Below the pieces are notes generated by a model. That model saw only the letters and a program-made list of their open reading frames with translations, was not told where the DNA came from and ran no database searches. Below, one piece after another: positions 7,186 through 13,641 of a DNA stretch of 35,291 nucleotides. The stretch's first letter is position 1. The number at the start of each line of letters is the position of its first letter. Origin of the DNA: a virus; IMG/VR virus record IMGVR_UViG_3300036782_000027, positions 1 through 35,291 of that record. One strand, written 5' to 3'. The position numbers and the translations under genes are program-made.

Positions 7186-7398
7186 TTATGTGCTGATCTT
7201 AAATCCCCACCACCGTTCCATGCACTTGTCACAGAAGCGGACTGTCCAGCCTTCGGCATTGGACATGATCAAGGGCACGCTTTCGTCGGGGATCGAAGCG
7301 GAGCAGTACGAGCAGAGGACGGACGGCACGCTGTCGGGGCGGCCCCACGTCAGCTTGCGGGGATCGAATCCGGGCTTGGGTTCGAGGGTGGCTGCCAT
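7186..7398 (-). CDS. Small zinc-ribbon protein, 70 aa
   Basis: Two CxxC pairs, CSYC and CDKC, about 29 residues apart, form a zinc ribbon (VLCSYCSASIPDESVPL then VRFCDKCMERWWGF). The start at 7398 (MAATLEPKPG) is chosen because the open frame upstream of it is antisense-like; it overlaps the preceding gene by 49 bases. It is the last gene of the leftward regulatory operon. The DNA- or protein-binding partner is unknown. Confidence 0.75.
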   Translation of the reverse strand: MAATLEPKPGFDPRKLTWGRPDSVPSVLCSYCSASIPDESVPLIMSNAEGWTVRFCDKCMERWWGFKIST

Positions 7399-7571
7399 TC
7401 CAAATCCTCGCGTCTGGTTCCCTTGGAGTGACGGTCTGAGCCGTAGCGCACGAAGACGAAGTCCTTGGTGAACGTCGTGATTACACCCCACTCGACGAAC
7501 GCGGGGTCACTTGTGCCGTGGGCGCGATAGATGACTGCCCGGCCGATGTCGGCTTTCGTCGGTTCGATCAT
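7350..7571 (-). CDS. Small conserved phage protein, 73 aa
   Basis: The product begins MIEPTKADIGRAVIY and continues with an SH3/tudor-like beta pattern (WGVITTFTKDFVFVRYGSD ... SREDLEW-type ending), a widespread phage small-protein type of unknown function. A GGAGG lies 6 bases before the ATG at 7571; the earlier in-frame ATG at 7577 is directly adjacent to that GGAGG and so is unlikely to be used. The C-terminal tail (PPSNPSPDSIPAS) overlaps the next gene out of phase. Confidence 0.78.
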   Translation of the reverse strand: MIEPTKADIGRAVIYRAHGTSDPAFVEWGVITTFTKDFVFVRYGSDRHSKGTRREDLEWQPPSNPSPDSIPAS

Positions 7572-7719
7572 GGACATCCTCCAGCGTGTGCGGATCGACA
7601 AGGGTCCACCGGGAGGCGCACCACTGGCATCCTTCGCCTTCGCAGCGGATGAGGCTTCCGGCTTTCCAGTCGCGTGGATCGTAGGCGACCGGCCAGCGGT
7701 GATAGGGCAGCTCGCTCAT
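7507..7719 (-). CDS. Hypothetical protein with CxxC, 70 aa
   Basis: The product starts MSELPYHRWPVAYDPRDW and includes IRCEGEGCQWCASRWTLVD, with closely spaced cysteines that could bind a metal. The last about 20 residues (His/Arg/Ser-rich) overlap the following gene by 65 bases and may be non-functional read-through. The start overlaps the upstream gene by 4 bases (ATGA). No family is recognised. Confidence 0.65.
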   Translation of the reverse strand: MSELPYHRWPVAYDPRDWKAGSLIRCEGEGCQWCASRWTLVDPHTLEDVHDRTDESRHRPGSHLSRPRHK

Positions 7720-7925
7720 GCTCGCGCCTTGCGCGGTTCGCTGCGCGCTCCGAGGTCAGCCGCCAGTTCGCTTACGCACCTTTCGAAGCACTCGGCTTCG
7801 CTTTTGTGCAGCCACCACTCGGCGCGGTCCACTTCCTCGTCCAGTTCGTCCATGCACTGCCGATGCTGCTTTGCCGCCGCCCGCCAGTTTTGCAGCCGCC
7901 TTACGAGGCGATCCTCCAGTGTCAT
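7716..7925 (-). CDS. Hypothetical helical protein, 69 aa
   Basis: Predicted helical, charged protein (MTLEDRLVRRLQNWRAAAKQ, then MDELDEEVDRAEWWLHKSEAE). Start chosen at 7925, because GGAGG lies 6 bases upstream; an earlier in-frame ATG at 7931 abuts the GGAGG. Almost all of it (7756-7925) overlaps out of phase with the C-terminal tail of the helix-turn-helix gene. Function unknown. Confidence 0.68.
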   Translation of the reverse strand: MTLEDRLVRRLQNWRAAAKQHRQCMDELDEEVDRAEWWLHKSEAECFERCVSELAADLGARSEPRKARA

Positions 7926-8214
7926 GCCCATCCTCCAAATCCCGGATATGTTCCGCCGGGACGCCGGTCAGTTTTGAAATCCGTTTGGCGACCGCCGGAG
8001 CGGGCCGGAATTTTTCGTCCGTCCAGATGTACATTGTTTGACGCGACACGCCGATGGTGCGGGCTCTGTCGGCGATGGTGTCGCCGGGGACCTTGGCGAG
8101 GATGTCGCGCATGGGGTAGCGCAGCTTATGGATGAGCGCGCGGAACTCCTGTTGGAGCGCCGGGATCGTGACCGCTGCCGCGAGCTGGTCGAGCTGGTGA
8201 TTGAAGTCTTCCAT
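7756..8214 (-). CDS. Helix-turn-helix DNA-binding regulator, 152 aa
   Basis: Residues 1-33 are helical. A helix-turn-helix lies at about 46-66 (TIADRARTIGVSRQTMYIW) with a following KRISKLTGVPAEHIRDL segment typical of Cro/CI-like phage regulators. From about residue 96 the sequence turns into a basic Gly/Ala/Arg tail (58 residues) that overlaps the next gene out of phase. It heads the leftward operon and faces the ERF operon across an 83-base divergent region holding a perfect dyad. It is therefore the likely repressor or switch for both directions; the binding site assignment is inference. Confidence 0.8.
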   Translation of the reverse strand: MEDFNHQLDQLAAAVTIPALQQEFRALIHKLRYPMRDILAKVPGDTIADRARTIGVSRQTMYIWTDEKFRPAPAVAKRISKLTGVPAEHIRDLEDGHDTGGSPRKAAAKLAGGGKAASAVHGRTGRGSGPRRVVAAQKRSRVLRKVRKRTGG

Positions 8215-8241
8215 AGGGTTGCCTACCTGTCGTATGGGGCG

Positions 8242-8270
8242 CTTGACACGTCAAGTGAATTATATACGCT
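8242..8270 (+). promoter_or_regulatory. Divergent control region: dyad operator over a -35 box
   Basis: CTTGAC-AC-GTCAAG (8242-8255) is a perfect 6-bp inverted repeat with a 2-base centre. It contains TTGACA (8243-8248), a consensus -35. A TACGCT at 8265-8270 lies 16 bases downstream as a possible -10, in an AT-rich stretch (gaattatatacg). It reads toward the ERF operon starting at 8298. The half-site ACGTCAAGT occurs again at 7063-7071. A repressor bound here would block the -35; this regulatory link is inferred. Confidence 0.5.
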
Positions 8271-8297
8271 GTCCACAGTGAGCGAGGAAGGTCCGCC

Positions 8298-9056
8298 ATG
8301 AACGACGAACAAGGCGAAGGCCAGATCATCCAGCGGATCGAGCGAGCCGCGCCAGCGGAGGGCTTCGCGCAATTCCTAATGGAAGCGATGCGCGATCCAA
8401 ACATCCCAGCCGACAAGCTGGAAGTGATGATGAAGATGCGCCGCGAGGTTCTGTCGGACCAAGCGCGCGAGGCGTTCCAAGCGCACTACGCCGAGTTTTC
8501 AGCGGAGCTGCCGCAAGTCGAGCGCGACGGCACGGTGACGCTGGTCAAGGATGGCGTGGCGAAGGGAAGCTATCCGTTCACGACAATCGAAGCGATGGAC
8601 GTTGTGATCCGGCCGCTTCTGGCCAAGCATGGATTTGCGATCAGCTTCACGTCGCGCGACGACAAGGACTCCGTCACGATCACCGGCACGCTGTCGGGCT
8701 GGGGCTGGGAGCGCAATTCAACCTACACGCTGCCGCCTGACGTCGGGCCGGGCCGCAACGCGCTACAGGCGCGCGGCTCGTCGCGCCGCTACGCCAAGCG
8801 GTACATCACTGACGACCTCTGCAACGTCGTTCGCAAGGGCAAGGACGATGACGCGCGCGGCTTCCAAGAGGCGTTGATCGACGCGGTTCAGCAGCAGCAT
8901 TTGCTCGACCTGATCAGGGAGACGAACACCGACGAAGTTAAGTTCGTCAAGATGATGGTGACGGGGGAGGTGGAGTCGCTGGGTGACATTCGTCAGCGCG
9001 ACTACAACCGCCTCGTCCTGGCGCTCAAGGACAAACAACGGAGGGTGAAGAAATGA
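8298..9056 (+). CDS. erf: ERF-family single-strand annealing protein, 252 aa
   Basis: The central part has the ERF hallmarks: a region with helices and acidic residues (QAHYAEFSAELPQVERDG), then FTTIEAMDVVIRPLLAKHGFAIS and the beta strands of the fold (VTITGTLSGWGWERNSTYTL), then the GSSRRYAKRYITDDLCNVV segment, which is highly typical of the family. ERF proteins anneal complementary single strands during phage recombination and circularisation. It is the first gene after the divergent promoter and is followed by a YqaJ-type exonuclease five genes later, forming a two-component exonuclease/annealing system. The stop overlaps the next start by 4 bases. Confidence 0.9.
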   Translation: MNDEQGEGQIIQRIERAAPAEGFAQFLMEAMRDPNIPADKLEVMMKMRREVLSDQAREAFQAHYAEFSAELPQVERDGTVTLVKDGVAKGSYPFTTIEAMDVVIRPLLAKHGFAISFTSRDDKDSVTITGTLSGWGWERNSTYTLPPDVGPGRNALQARGSSRRYAKRYITDDLCNVVRKGKDDDARGFQEALIDAVQQQHLLDLIRETNTDEVKFVKMMVTGEVESLGDIRQRDYNRLVLALKDKQRRVKK

Positions 9057-9379
9057 GACGGCGACTGTTGTGGATGGCGGTTGCCGTCTTAGCCGGTGGC
9101 GCGTCTGCGAGGGAGGCGCAGGCGTGCCATCGGTTTTCCGTCTGGAAATATCCGGCGCCGCAACGCTGCCGGGTGTTCAAGCAGATGCGCGCCGAGGCTC
9201 CTCTGCCGCAGGATCGGAGCTGGTCCGTCGAACTTACCGCCGTGCCGCCGCTTGGCAGTCAGGACGAAGCTGACCAAGCGGAGCATGACGCCGCGGTGGC
9301 GGCGCATAAGGACGAGCTGAACCGGCTCTTGAACGAGCTACACGAGGACGCGCGCCTCAATCACATGAGGATTCCATGA
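9053..9379 (+). CDS. Small secreted protein with signal peptide, 108 aa
   Basis: The N-terminus MRRRLLWMAVAVLAGGASAR is a classical signal peptide (basic start, hydrophobic core, small residues before a likely cut near AQA). The mature part has two cysteines about 14 apart (CHRFSVWKYPAPQRC), which could form a disulfide in the periplasm, and an acidic helical C-terminus (HKDELNRLLNELHEDARL). An exported protein inside a recombination operon is unexpected. No family is recognised; superinfection exclusion or envelope interaction are possibilities only. Confidence 0.72.
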   Translation: MRRRLLWMAVAVLAGGASAREAQACHRFSVWKYPAPQRCRVFKQMRAEAPLPQDRSWSVELTAVPPLGSQDEADQAEHDAAVAAHKDELNRLLNELHEDARLNHMRIP

Positions 9380-9597
9380 AAGCCGAATGGACCGACAACG
9401 TCGACAAGGAACGCTGCCTATGCTGCGGCCAGCCGGTCAAGGAGCCGGTCGTGATGCGTTCGCCGGAACAAGCGGCGGCGACGTTTGCCGCGCTTCATAT
9501 GTTGGGTTTCACCCGCGACAGCTTGCTGACCAAGCATCGGCATCAGATCGACTACCAGACGCCGGGCCTCGCTGCATGGCTTGAGGATCACGCATGA
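9376..9597 (+). CDS. Hypothetical CxxC protein, 73 aa
   Basis: Contains CLCCGQPVKEP near the N-terminus, a single zinc-knuckle-like cysteine cluster, then a helical part (EQAAATFAALHMLGFTRDSL). Overlaps both neighbours by 4 bases (ATGA), so it belongs to the coupled ERF-YqaJ operon. Function unknown. Confidence 0.72.
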   Translation: MKAEWTDNVDKERCLCCGQPVKEPVVMRSPEQAAATFAALHMLGFTRDSLLTKHRHQIDYQTPGLAAWLEDHA

Positions 9598-9782
9598 CGC
9601 TGTTTCACCGTTTCAGGAACCGTCGGATGCCGTGGCTCGATCCGAAGGTGGGCTATCGCAACGATCCTGAATATCAGCGGCAGCGCGCGGTCGCGAAGCT
9701 GACCGGCGACGAGGAGGCGGTCGAGAAGCGGTGGTCGGCGCGGTGGCAGCAAAAGCTGGCGATGAAGGAGTTTCGTAAGTGA
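9594..9782 (+). CDS. Hypothetical basic protein, 62 aa
   Basis: Arg/Lys/Trp-rich helical protein (MTLFHRFRNRRMPWLDPKVG, later EKRWSARWQQKLAMKEFRK). Overlaps its upstream neighbour by ATGA and the following gene by GTGA. No recognised domain; the charge pattern would allow nucleic-acid binding. Confidence 0.68.
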   Translation: MTLFHRFRNRRMPWLDPKVGYRNDPEYQRQRAVAKLTGDEEAVEKRWSARWQQKLAMKEFRK

Positions 9783-10504
9783 AATTCTATCCCGTCGATC
9801 AGGGCTCGGTGTCTTGGTACGAGGCGCGGCTCGGCATTCCAACCGCGTCGAACTTCCACCGCATCGTGACGCCCAAGGGCAAGCCGTCGGCGCAGGCTGA
9901 CGTGTACATGTACAAGCTGATCTGCGAGCGCCTGCTACGCGAGACGCAGGACGACGAAATCGGGTTCGTGCGCTGGGTGGCGCGGGGCAAGGAAATGGAG
10001 CCCGCCGCCGTCTCGCATTTTCAGTTCGTCAACGAGGTTCAGCTCGAACCGGGCGGCTTCGTCACGACTGACGACGGGCGGATCGGCGCTTCGCCGGATC
10101 GGCTGTTCAAGGGGCATCGCGAGGCTCTGGAGGTCAAGGTTCCGGCTCCCCACACGCACATGGGCTATTTGCTCGACGGGTTGGGCGACGATCACCTGAT
10201 CCAGTTGCAGGGTCAGATTTTGGCTGGCGGTTTCGAGGGCGTTCATTTCCTGTCGTGGCACGGCCAGATGCCAGCCTTCCACAGGGTCGTGCTTCCTGAT
10301 CGAGGGTTTCAAGCCGTCTTGGCCAGCACGCTGAACGCGTTCTGCGATTTGCTTGACATCAAGACGGAGCGGGCGCGGGCGCTCGGGGCCTATGCGGTCG
10401 CGCGCCGTGTCGAGACTCCGGCCGAGGTCGCCTACAGCGACGAGCATGTGACACTCAAGCTGATCAACCCGGAAGAGGGGGACATGGGCGATGCGAGTGC
10501 ATGA
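9779..10504 (+). CDS. YqaJ/lambda-type 5'-3' exonuclease, 241 aa
   Basis: PD-(D/E)XK nuclease of the YqaJ/lambda exonuclease family. The family box QGSVSWYEARLGIPTASNF is at residues 8-26, an acidic E73 follows in ARGKEMEP, D107 is in GASPDRL and E118-x-K120 in LEVKVP, corresponding to the catalytic residues of lambda exonuclease, with the following DHLIQLQGQI helix also typical. It resects double-stranded DNA to give strands for the ERF annealing protein encoded upstream. The GTG start at 9779 overlaps the previous stop. The length is usual for the family. Confidence 0.92.
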   Translation: MKFYPVDQGSVSWYEARLGIPTASNFHRIVTPKGKPSAQADVYMYKLICERLLRETQDDEIGFVRWVARGKEMEPAAVSHFQFVNEVQLEPGGFVTTDDGRIGASPDRLFKGHREALEVKVPAPHTHMGYLLDGLGDDHLIQLQGQILAGGFEGVHFLSWHGQMPAFHRVVLPDRGFQAVLASTLNAFCDLLDIKTERARALGAYAVARRVETPAEVAYSDEHVTLKLINPEEGDMGDASA

Positions 10505-10703
10505 GTTTGTCTGCACCGATTGCAAGACGGACGTGTTCAGCTTCGGCGGCCCGCCTGACGAGACGCGTTGCGTGGGCTGCAACACGGTTCGCGAATTGAT
10601 GCCGATGCTGCCGGAACGCGAAAGGCAACTTCGCGACCTTCTCGGCTGCCAGCTCCCGAAGGATGACGATGCCCTACGCGCGACGGACCAAAGTCCCGGT
10701 TGA
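10491..10703 (+). CDS. Small zinc-ribbon protein, 70 aa
   Basis: Two CxxC pairs, CTDC and CVGC, about 17 residues apart, form a zinc ribbon (VHEFVCTDCKTDVFSFGG, then DETRCVGCNTVRE). It overlaps the exonuclease end by 14 bases and the next gene by 35 bases. The last dozen residues may be overlap read-through. Many phages carry such ribbons beside their recombination genes; the partner is unknown. Confidence 0.72.
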   Translation: MRVHEFVCTDCKTDVFSFGGPPDETRCVGCNTVRELMPMLPERERQLRDLLGCQLPKDDDALRATDQSPG

Positions 10704-11058
10704 CAAGACGCGGCTCGAAATCGAGCGGCTGGTGAAGCGGTTTGGAGCCAAGGGCTTCGCCTCCGGGTGGAGCGGCGCGTCGGCGCGCGTCGAGTTCTTC
10801 TGCCAGAACCGGCACATTCGACTGACCGTCGCGGTCCCTACGTCGGATCAAGCGGAGCGCGAGAAGTGGCGAGCCCTGTCCTTGCTGGTCAAGGCGAAGC
10901 TGGTCGCGGTCGACGCCAAGATTGCGACGTTCGAGGAGGCCTTCTTCGCCGACATTGTGATGCCGGAGACGGGCAAGACGGTTTGGGAGACGGCGCGCGA
11001 GCCCGTCAAGCTGGCCTACGAGGGCGGCAAGGGCGTCAAGCTGTTGGGAGGGTTCTGA
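10669..11058 (+). CDS. Conserved phage protein of unknown function, 129 aa
   Basis: Start at 10669 (MPYARRTKVPVDKTRLEIER) because GAAGG lies 6 bases upstream; an earlier in-frame ATG at 10663 abuts it. The N-terminal helix (IERLVKRFGAKGF) is followed by strands (SARVEFFCQNRHIRLTVAVP) and a helix (EKWRALSLLVKAKLVAVDAK), then FFADIVMPETGKTVWE. This layout is a recurring type in alphaproteobacterial phage recombination operons, without a known function. Confidence 0.8.
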   Translation: MPYARRTKVPVDKTRLEIERLVKRFGAKGFASGWSGASARVEFFCQNRHIRLTVAVPTSDQAEREKWRALSLLVKAKLVAVDAKIATFEEAFFADIVMPETGKTVWETAREPVKLAYEGGKGVKLLGGF

Positions 11059-11610
11059 ATGATCCGTCCGTACATCATCCGGCCCACGCCCCGGCACTTC
11101 GACTATGCCGACGGCGTCGGGTTGATCCGGCGCGGCGTCGGGCTGCGCGAGGGCAAGACGAACACCAACGGCTGGAAACCGTCGTTTGAGCTGGCGCTGT
11201 GGAAGGACCGGCAAAGCGCGCGGTGCGAGATGGCGGCCAAGCTGTGGCTGGACACGGTATGCGAGCGCGACGTGGAGTGGAACGAGCTGGACCTGAGTGT
11301 GAAGTGGGACTTGGCTGGCTTCATCGACGTGAAAGGGGTGGAGGAAGCCCACCATCGGCTTGGCGTCCAAAAGAACTTGCCGCCGCAGTTCGCCTACTTG
11401 CTGGTCGATAGCTGGAACCATCCCGACTACGCGATCGTCGGCTGGATGTGGGGGCACGAGGCCAAGCAAACGAAATGGTGGGAGGACCCCCAGCACGGCC
11501 CGGCCTTCTATCCGCCGCGCGACTTCCCGCCGATGCGGGACTGGAAAGAGCTTATCGAGGAGGTACGGAAACGTGAACTTATCCGAGGACAGACAGCTAA
11601 CGCCAAATGA
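11059..11610 (+). CDS. Hypothetical protein, 183 aa, possible nuclease-like fold
   Basis: Begins immediately after the previous stop. The centre, VKWDLAGFIDVKGVEEAHHR, contains a D-x-V-K that could be the core of a PD-(D/E)XK-type fold, followed by a conserved-looking QFAYLLVDSWNHPDYAIVGW strand pair and a Trp-rich end (KWWEDPQHGPAFYPPRDFPP). No family is recognised, so a nuclease role is only a possibility. Its position downstream of the exonuclease fits DNA metabolism. Confidence 0.72.
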   Translation: MIRPYIIRPTPRHFDYADGVGLIRRGVGLREGKTNTNGWKPSFELALWKDRQSARCEMAAKLWLDTVCERDVEWNELDLSVKWDLAGFIDVKGVEEAHHRLGVQKNLPPQFAYLLVDSWNHPDYAIVGWMWGHEAKQTKWWEDPQHGPAFYPPRDFPPMRDWKELIEEVRKRELIRGQTANAK

Positions 11611-11818
11611 ACGCCTGCGGGTCGGGGTCGCCGTTCTGATCAACGGGTGGGACACGCACAAGGTCGCCGCGCTTCTGGGGGTGGAGCCGGAGCGGGTTGC
11701 CGAGGCCGTGGCGAGCCTCAAGCTTTCGCTGGAAAATATGTCCACCGATCGGGTGGGCGCGCGGCTCGCCGGGCTGGAGGCGGTCGCCCGGTCTGTCGGA
11801 GGCCAATCCGATGGCTAG
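11573..11818 (+). CDS. Small protein with HTH-like segment, 81 aa
   Basis: GTG start at 11573, preceded by GAGGAGGT at a good distance and lying inside the end of the upstream gene. The segment LINGWDTHKVAALLGVEPERVAEAVASL has the helix-turn-helix character of a resolvase/sigma-like DNA-binding motif (residues about 22-50). The C-terminus (RVGARLAGLEAVARSVGG) is helical. A regulator for later genes is possible. Ends with the ATGGCTAG overlap to the next small ORF. Confidence 0.7.
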   Translation: MNLSEDRQLTPNERLRVGVAVLINGWDTHKVAALLGVEPERVAEAVASLKLSLENMSTDRVGARLAGLEAVARSVGGQSDG

Positions 11819-11918
11819 CGGTGGCGTCTGGGGCGTAAACCGCCTCTTGTGGCTATACCCCCACCGGCCAACCCAGAAAGTGGCTCCAGCCACAGCCGGA
11901 GGCTCGGGGCGTGGCTAG
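11811..11918 (+). CDS. Micro-ORF, 35 aa
   Basis: Begins at ATG 11811 in an 8-base overlap (ATGGCTAG) with the previous gene and ends in an 8-base overlap (GTGGCTAG) with the next gene, so it bridges two genes exactly. Product MASGGVWGVNRLLWLYPHRP followed by a Gly/Ala-rich end. It may be a real microprotein, or simply a translational coupling device. Confidence 0.45.
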   Translation: MASGGVWGVNRLLWLYPHRPTQKVAPATAGGSGRG

Positions 11919-12243
11919 TCTGGCGTATCATCGGGCCTACATGCGGGAATGGCGCAAGACGCATCCGATGAACGAGGAGCAGCGGCGAAGGGACAACTGC
12001 CGGTCCTATGCCCGACAGTACCTCTTGCGCGGCTTACTCAAGCAGTTGCCCTGCCGCGTCTGTGGCTCCGAGGCTTCCCAGATGCACCACCCGGACTACG
12101 ACAAGCCGCTCGACGTATTGTGGCTTTGCAAGAAACACCATCTTGAGTCGCATAAACTAGAGCGTGTAGACATCATTCTGCACACGCTAGAGTGCATGTT
12201 TCATACGAAACAGGTGAGCTGTAATGCCGTGGACGGACCTTAA
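11911..12243 (+). CDS. HNH/zinc-finger-like small nuclease candidate, 110 aa
   Basis: GTG start in an 8-base overlap with the preceding ORF. The core CRVCGSEASQMHHPDYDKPL, then VLWLCKKHHLESHK, gives CxxC ... HH ... CxxHH, a compact zinc module resembling HNH-type endonucleases and common in phages. The N-terminal half (YHRAYMREWRKTHPMNEEQR) is a basic helix likely to contact DNA. Whether it cuts DNA is not certain because a full HNH triad was not verified. Last gene of the plus-strand operon; it converges on a minus-strand gene 7 bases away. Confidence 0.7.
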   Translation: MASLAYHRAYMREWRKTHPMNEEQRRRDNCRSYARQYLLRGLLKQLPCRVCGSEASQMHHPDYDKPLDVLWLCKKHHLESHKLERVDIILHTLECMFHTKQVSCNAVDGP

Positions 12244-12250
12244 AACCGGG

Positions 12251-12628
12251 CTAGCGTCTCGACGACAACCACGTCAGCGGGCCAACGATGATGACCGAGT
12301 AAATTCCCAGCGCCGCAAGGCGAAGGAGGTCAGGTTCGCGGATCGCGATGACAGTGAGGTAGAACGCCCCGACGATCGCGATCAGCAAGATCAATCTGAC
12401 CGCCAAGACAATCGCTAAAACATTGATTGCGCCCAGAACGCCAGCGCGCCACGCGGCTCGATGTTGGAACTCGGCGGACGGCTGGCTAGGCGGCGTCGTC
12501 GCCGCCGTCGTCTTCATCCCCGAAACCAGCCCCGCCAGATCCGGCGTGGTCTTTTCCGCCACTAACTGCATGGGGGCGCGCGAACGCGGCGGAGTATTTG
12601 CGGACGGCTGACCCGATTGATCCGTCAT
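12251..12628 (-). CDS. Small membrane protein, 125 aa
   Basis: The N-terminal 55 residues are polar; two hydrophobic segments follow (about 63-100: LGAINVLAIVLAVRLILLIAIVGAFYL) with another near the end (AALGIYSVIIVGPLTWL). This is typical of phage- or plasmid-borne small inner-membrane proteins of unknown role. It overlaps the previous gene out of phase for 143 bases, so its N-terminal part (MTDQSGQPSANTPP...) is either overprinted or it starts at the internal ATG about 19 residues in. It is the last gene of the internal-virion block. Confidence 0.68.
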   Translation of the reverse strand: MTDQSGQPSANTPPRSRAPMQLVAEKTTPDLAGLVSGMKTTAATTPPSQPSAEFQHRAAWRAGVLGAINVLAIVLAVRLILLIAIVGAFYLTVIAIREPDLLRLAALGIYSVIIVGPLTWLSSRR

Positions 12629-12875
12629 TGAAAGCCTGTTTCCGTAGGTTGGCGAACATGATCTGGACCCGGCCGACGGCGATCAGGGCGGCGATTCGCT
12701 GCGGCATCGTCATCGTCTCGTCCCGGTCGGCTGACTCAAGGTCGTCCAAGAGCCGCGCGATTTGACGGTAAAGCCTCGCGTTTACGTCGAGGGGATCACC
12801 GACTTGGGGTTTCGATGTAGTCGCCGCTGCCGTCGTCTTTCGTGACGCTATAGCCTGTTTTGTCGGTTTGCTCAT
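12486..12875 (-). CDS. Hypothetical helical protein, 129 aa
   Basis: AAGGAG stands 8 bases before the ATG at 12875. A basic Thr/Ala-rich start is followed by a helical domain (LYRQIARLLDDLESADRDE; MTMPQRIAALIAVGRVQIMF; FANLRKQAFNDGSIG). The last about 45 residues are Gly/Asp-rich and overlap the membrane-protein gene. No family is assigned. It overlaps the preceding gene by 80 bases. Confidence 0.65.
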   Translation of the reverse strand: MSKPTKQAIASRKTTAAATTSKPQVGDPLDVNARLYRQIARLLDDLESADRDETMTMPQRIAALIAVGRVQIMFANLRKQAFNDGSIGSAVRKYSAAFARPHAVSGGKDHAGSGGAGFGDEDDGGDDAA

Positions 12876-13641
12876 ATCCAGCTCCTTGCAAGGCGCGCTC
12901 GTAGCCTGCGCCTGCGACTGCCGGTTTCAGTTTGGATGCCGCCGCAGCCGTTCCTCCCACCAGACCACCGAGGCCGTAAGCGAGCCAGTGCGGTATCCAA
13001 TGGTGCCCGCCAGCCCTGTCTATGGCCAGCACTCCCCCGCCGACGGTGGCGCCCGCGTGAAGCAAATGCTTCATCGCTGGCGTCAACGCCTCGTAGGCCA
13101 TCCGCCCGGCCGCGAGGGTTGCGGATGACACGCCGCCCTCGACGGCGCCGCGCTTGGTGCGGTCGATGAACTGGTTTGGGTCTTTGACTTCCTCGTTGTG
13201 AACGGCGGCCTCACTGCCGCCGCCGAACGCGCCCTTGGCGGTGTCCTCGATCGCGCGGCCAGCTCGGGTGGCCCACGTCGCGGCTCGCGGTCCCACCTTG
13301 GCCGCGAGCTGCCCCAGCTTGGTGCCGACGCCCAGCTCGGGGACGAGCATGAACGGGGCGACGTTGGCGGCGATGTCACCGCCGGTTTCACCCCACTGTT
13401 CAGCTTGCGAGGTCGGGTCGCCCGGCGAGCCTGACCAATCCTTCCAGCCTTTCCCTTCGATGCTTTCGGGGATCATGCTGGCGACGCCCTTGGCCGCGCC
13501 GTAGCCCAAGCCCTTGCCAAAGTTGAGCGCACCTTGGACCGGAGGCGAGTACTCGTCGCCGCCGCCGCCGGAGCTGCCACTTTCGGCTTGGATGCTCGGG
13601 GCGACTTTTTTCCATTCCTCGTCGGTGAGGGCTCGGGGCAT
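12796..13641 (-). CDS. Putative internal virion/ejection-type protein, 281 aa
   Basis: Begins MPRALTDEEWKKVAPSIQAE, followed by a Gly/Ala-rich, mildly hydrophobic body (LNFGKGLGYGAAKGVASMIP; AIDRAGGHHWIPHWLAYGLG GLVG) that would allow membrane interaction. No catalytic motif. It follows the 665-aa protein directly (shared base at 13641). Such Gly/Ala-rich amphipathic proteins next to a virion transglycosylase are typical of podovirus ejection proteins, but this is inference from context. Confidence 0.6.
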   Translation of the reverse strand: MPRALTDEEWKKVAPSIQAESGSSGGGGDEYSPPVQGALNFGKGLGYGAAKGVASMIPESIEGKGWKDWSGSPGDPTSQAEQWGETGGDIAANVAPFMLVPELGVGTKLGQLAAKVGPRAATWATRAGRAIEDTAKGAFGGGSEAAVHNEEVKDPNQFIDRTKRGAVEGGVSSATLAAGRMAYEALTPAMKHLLHAGATVGGGVLAIDRAGGHHWIPHWLAYGLGGLVGGTAAAASKLKPAVAGAGYERALQGAGYEQTDKTGYSVTKDDGSGDYIETPSR

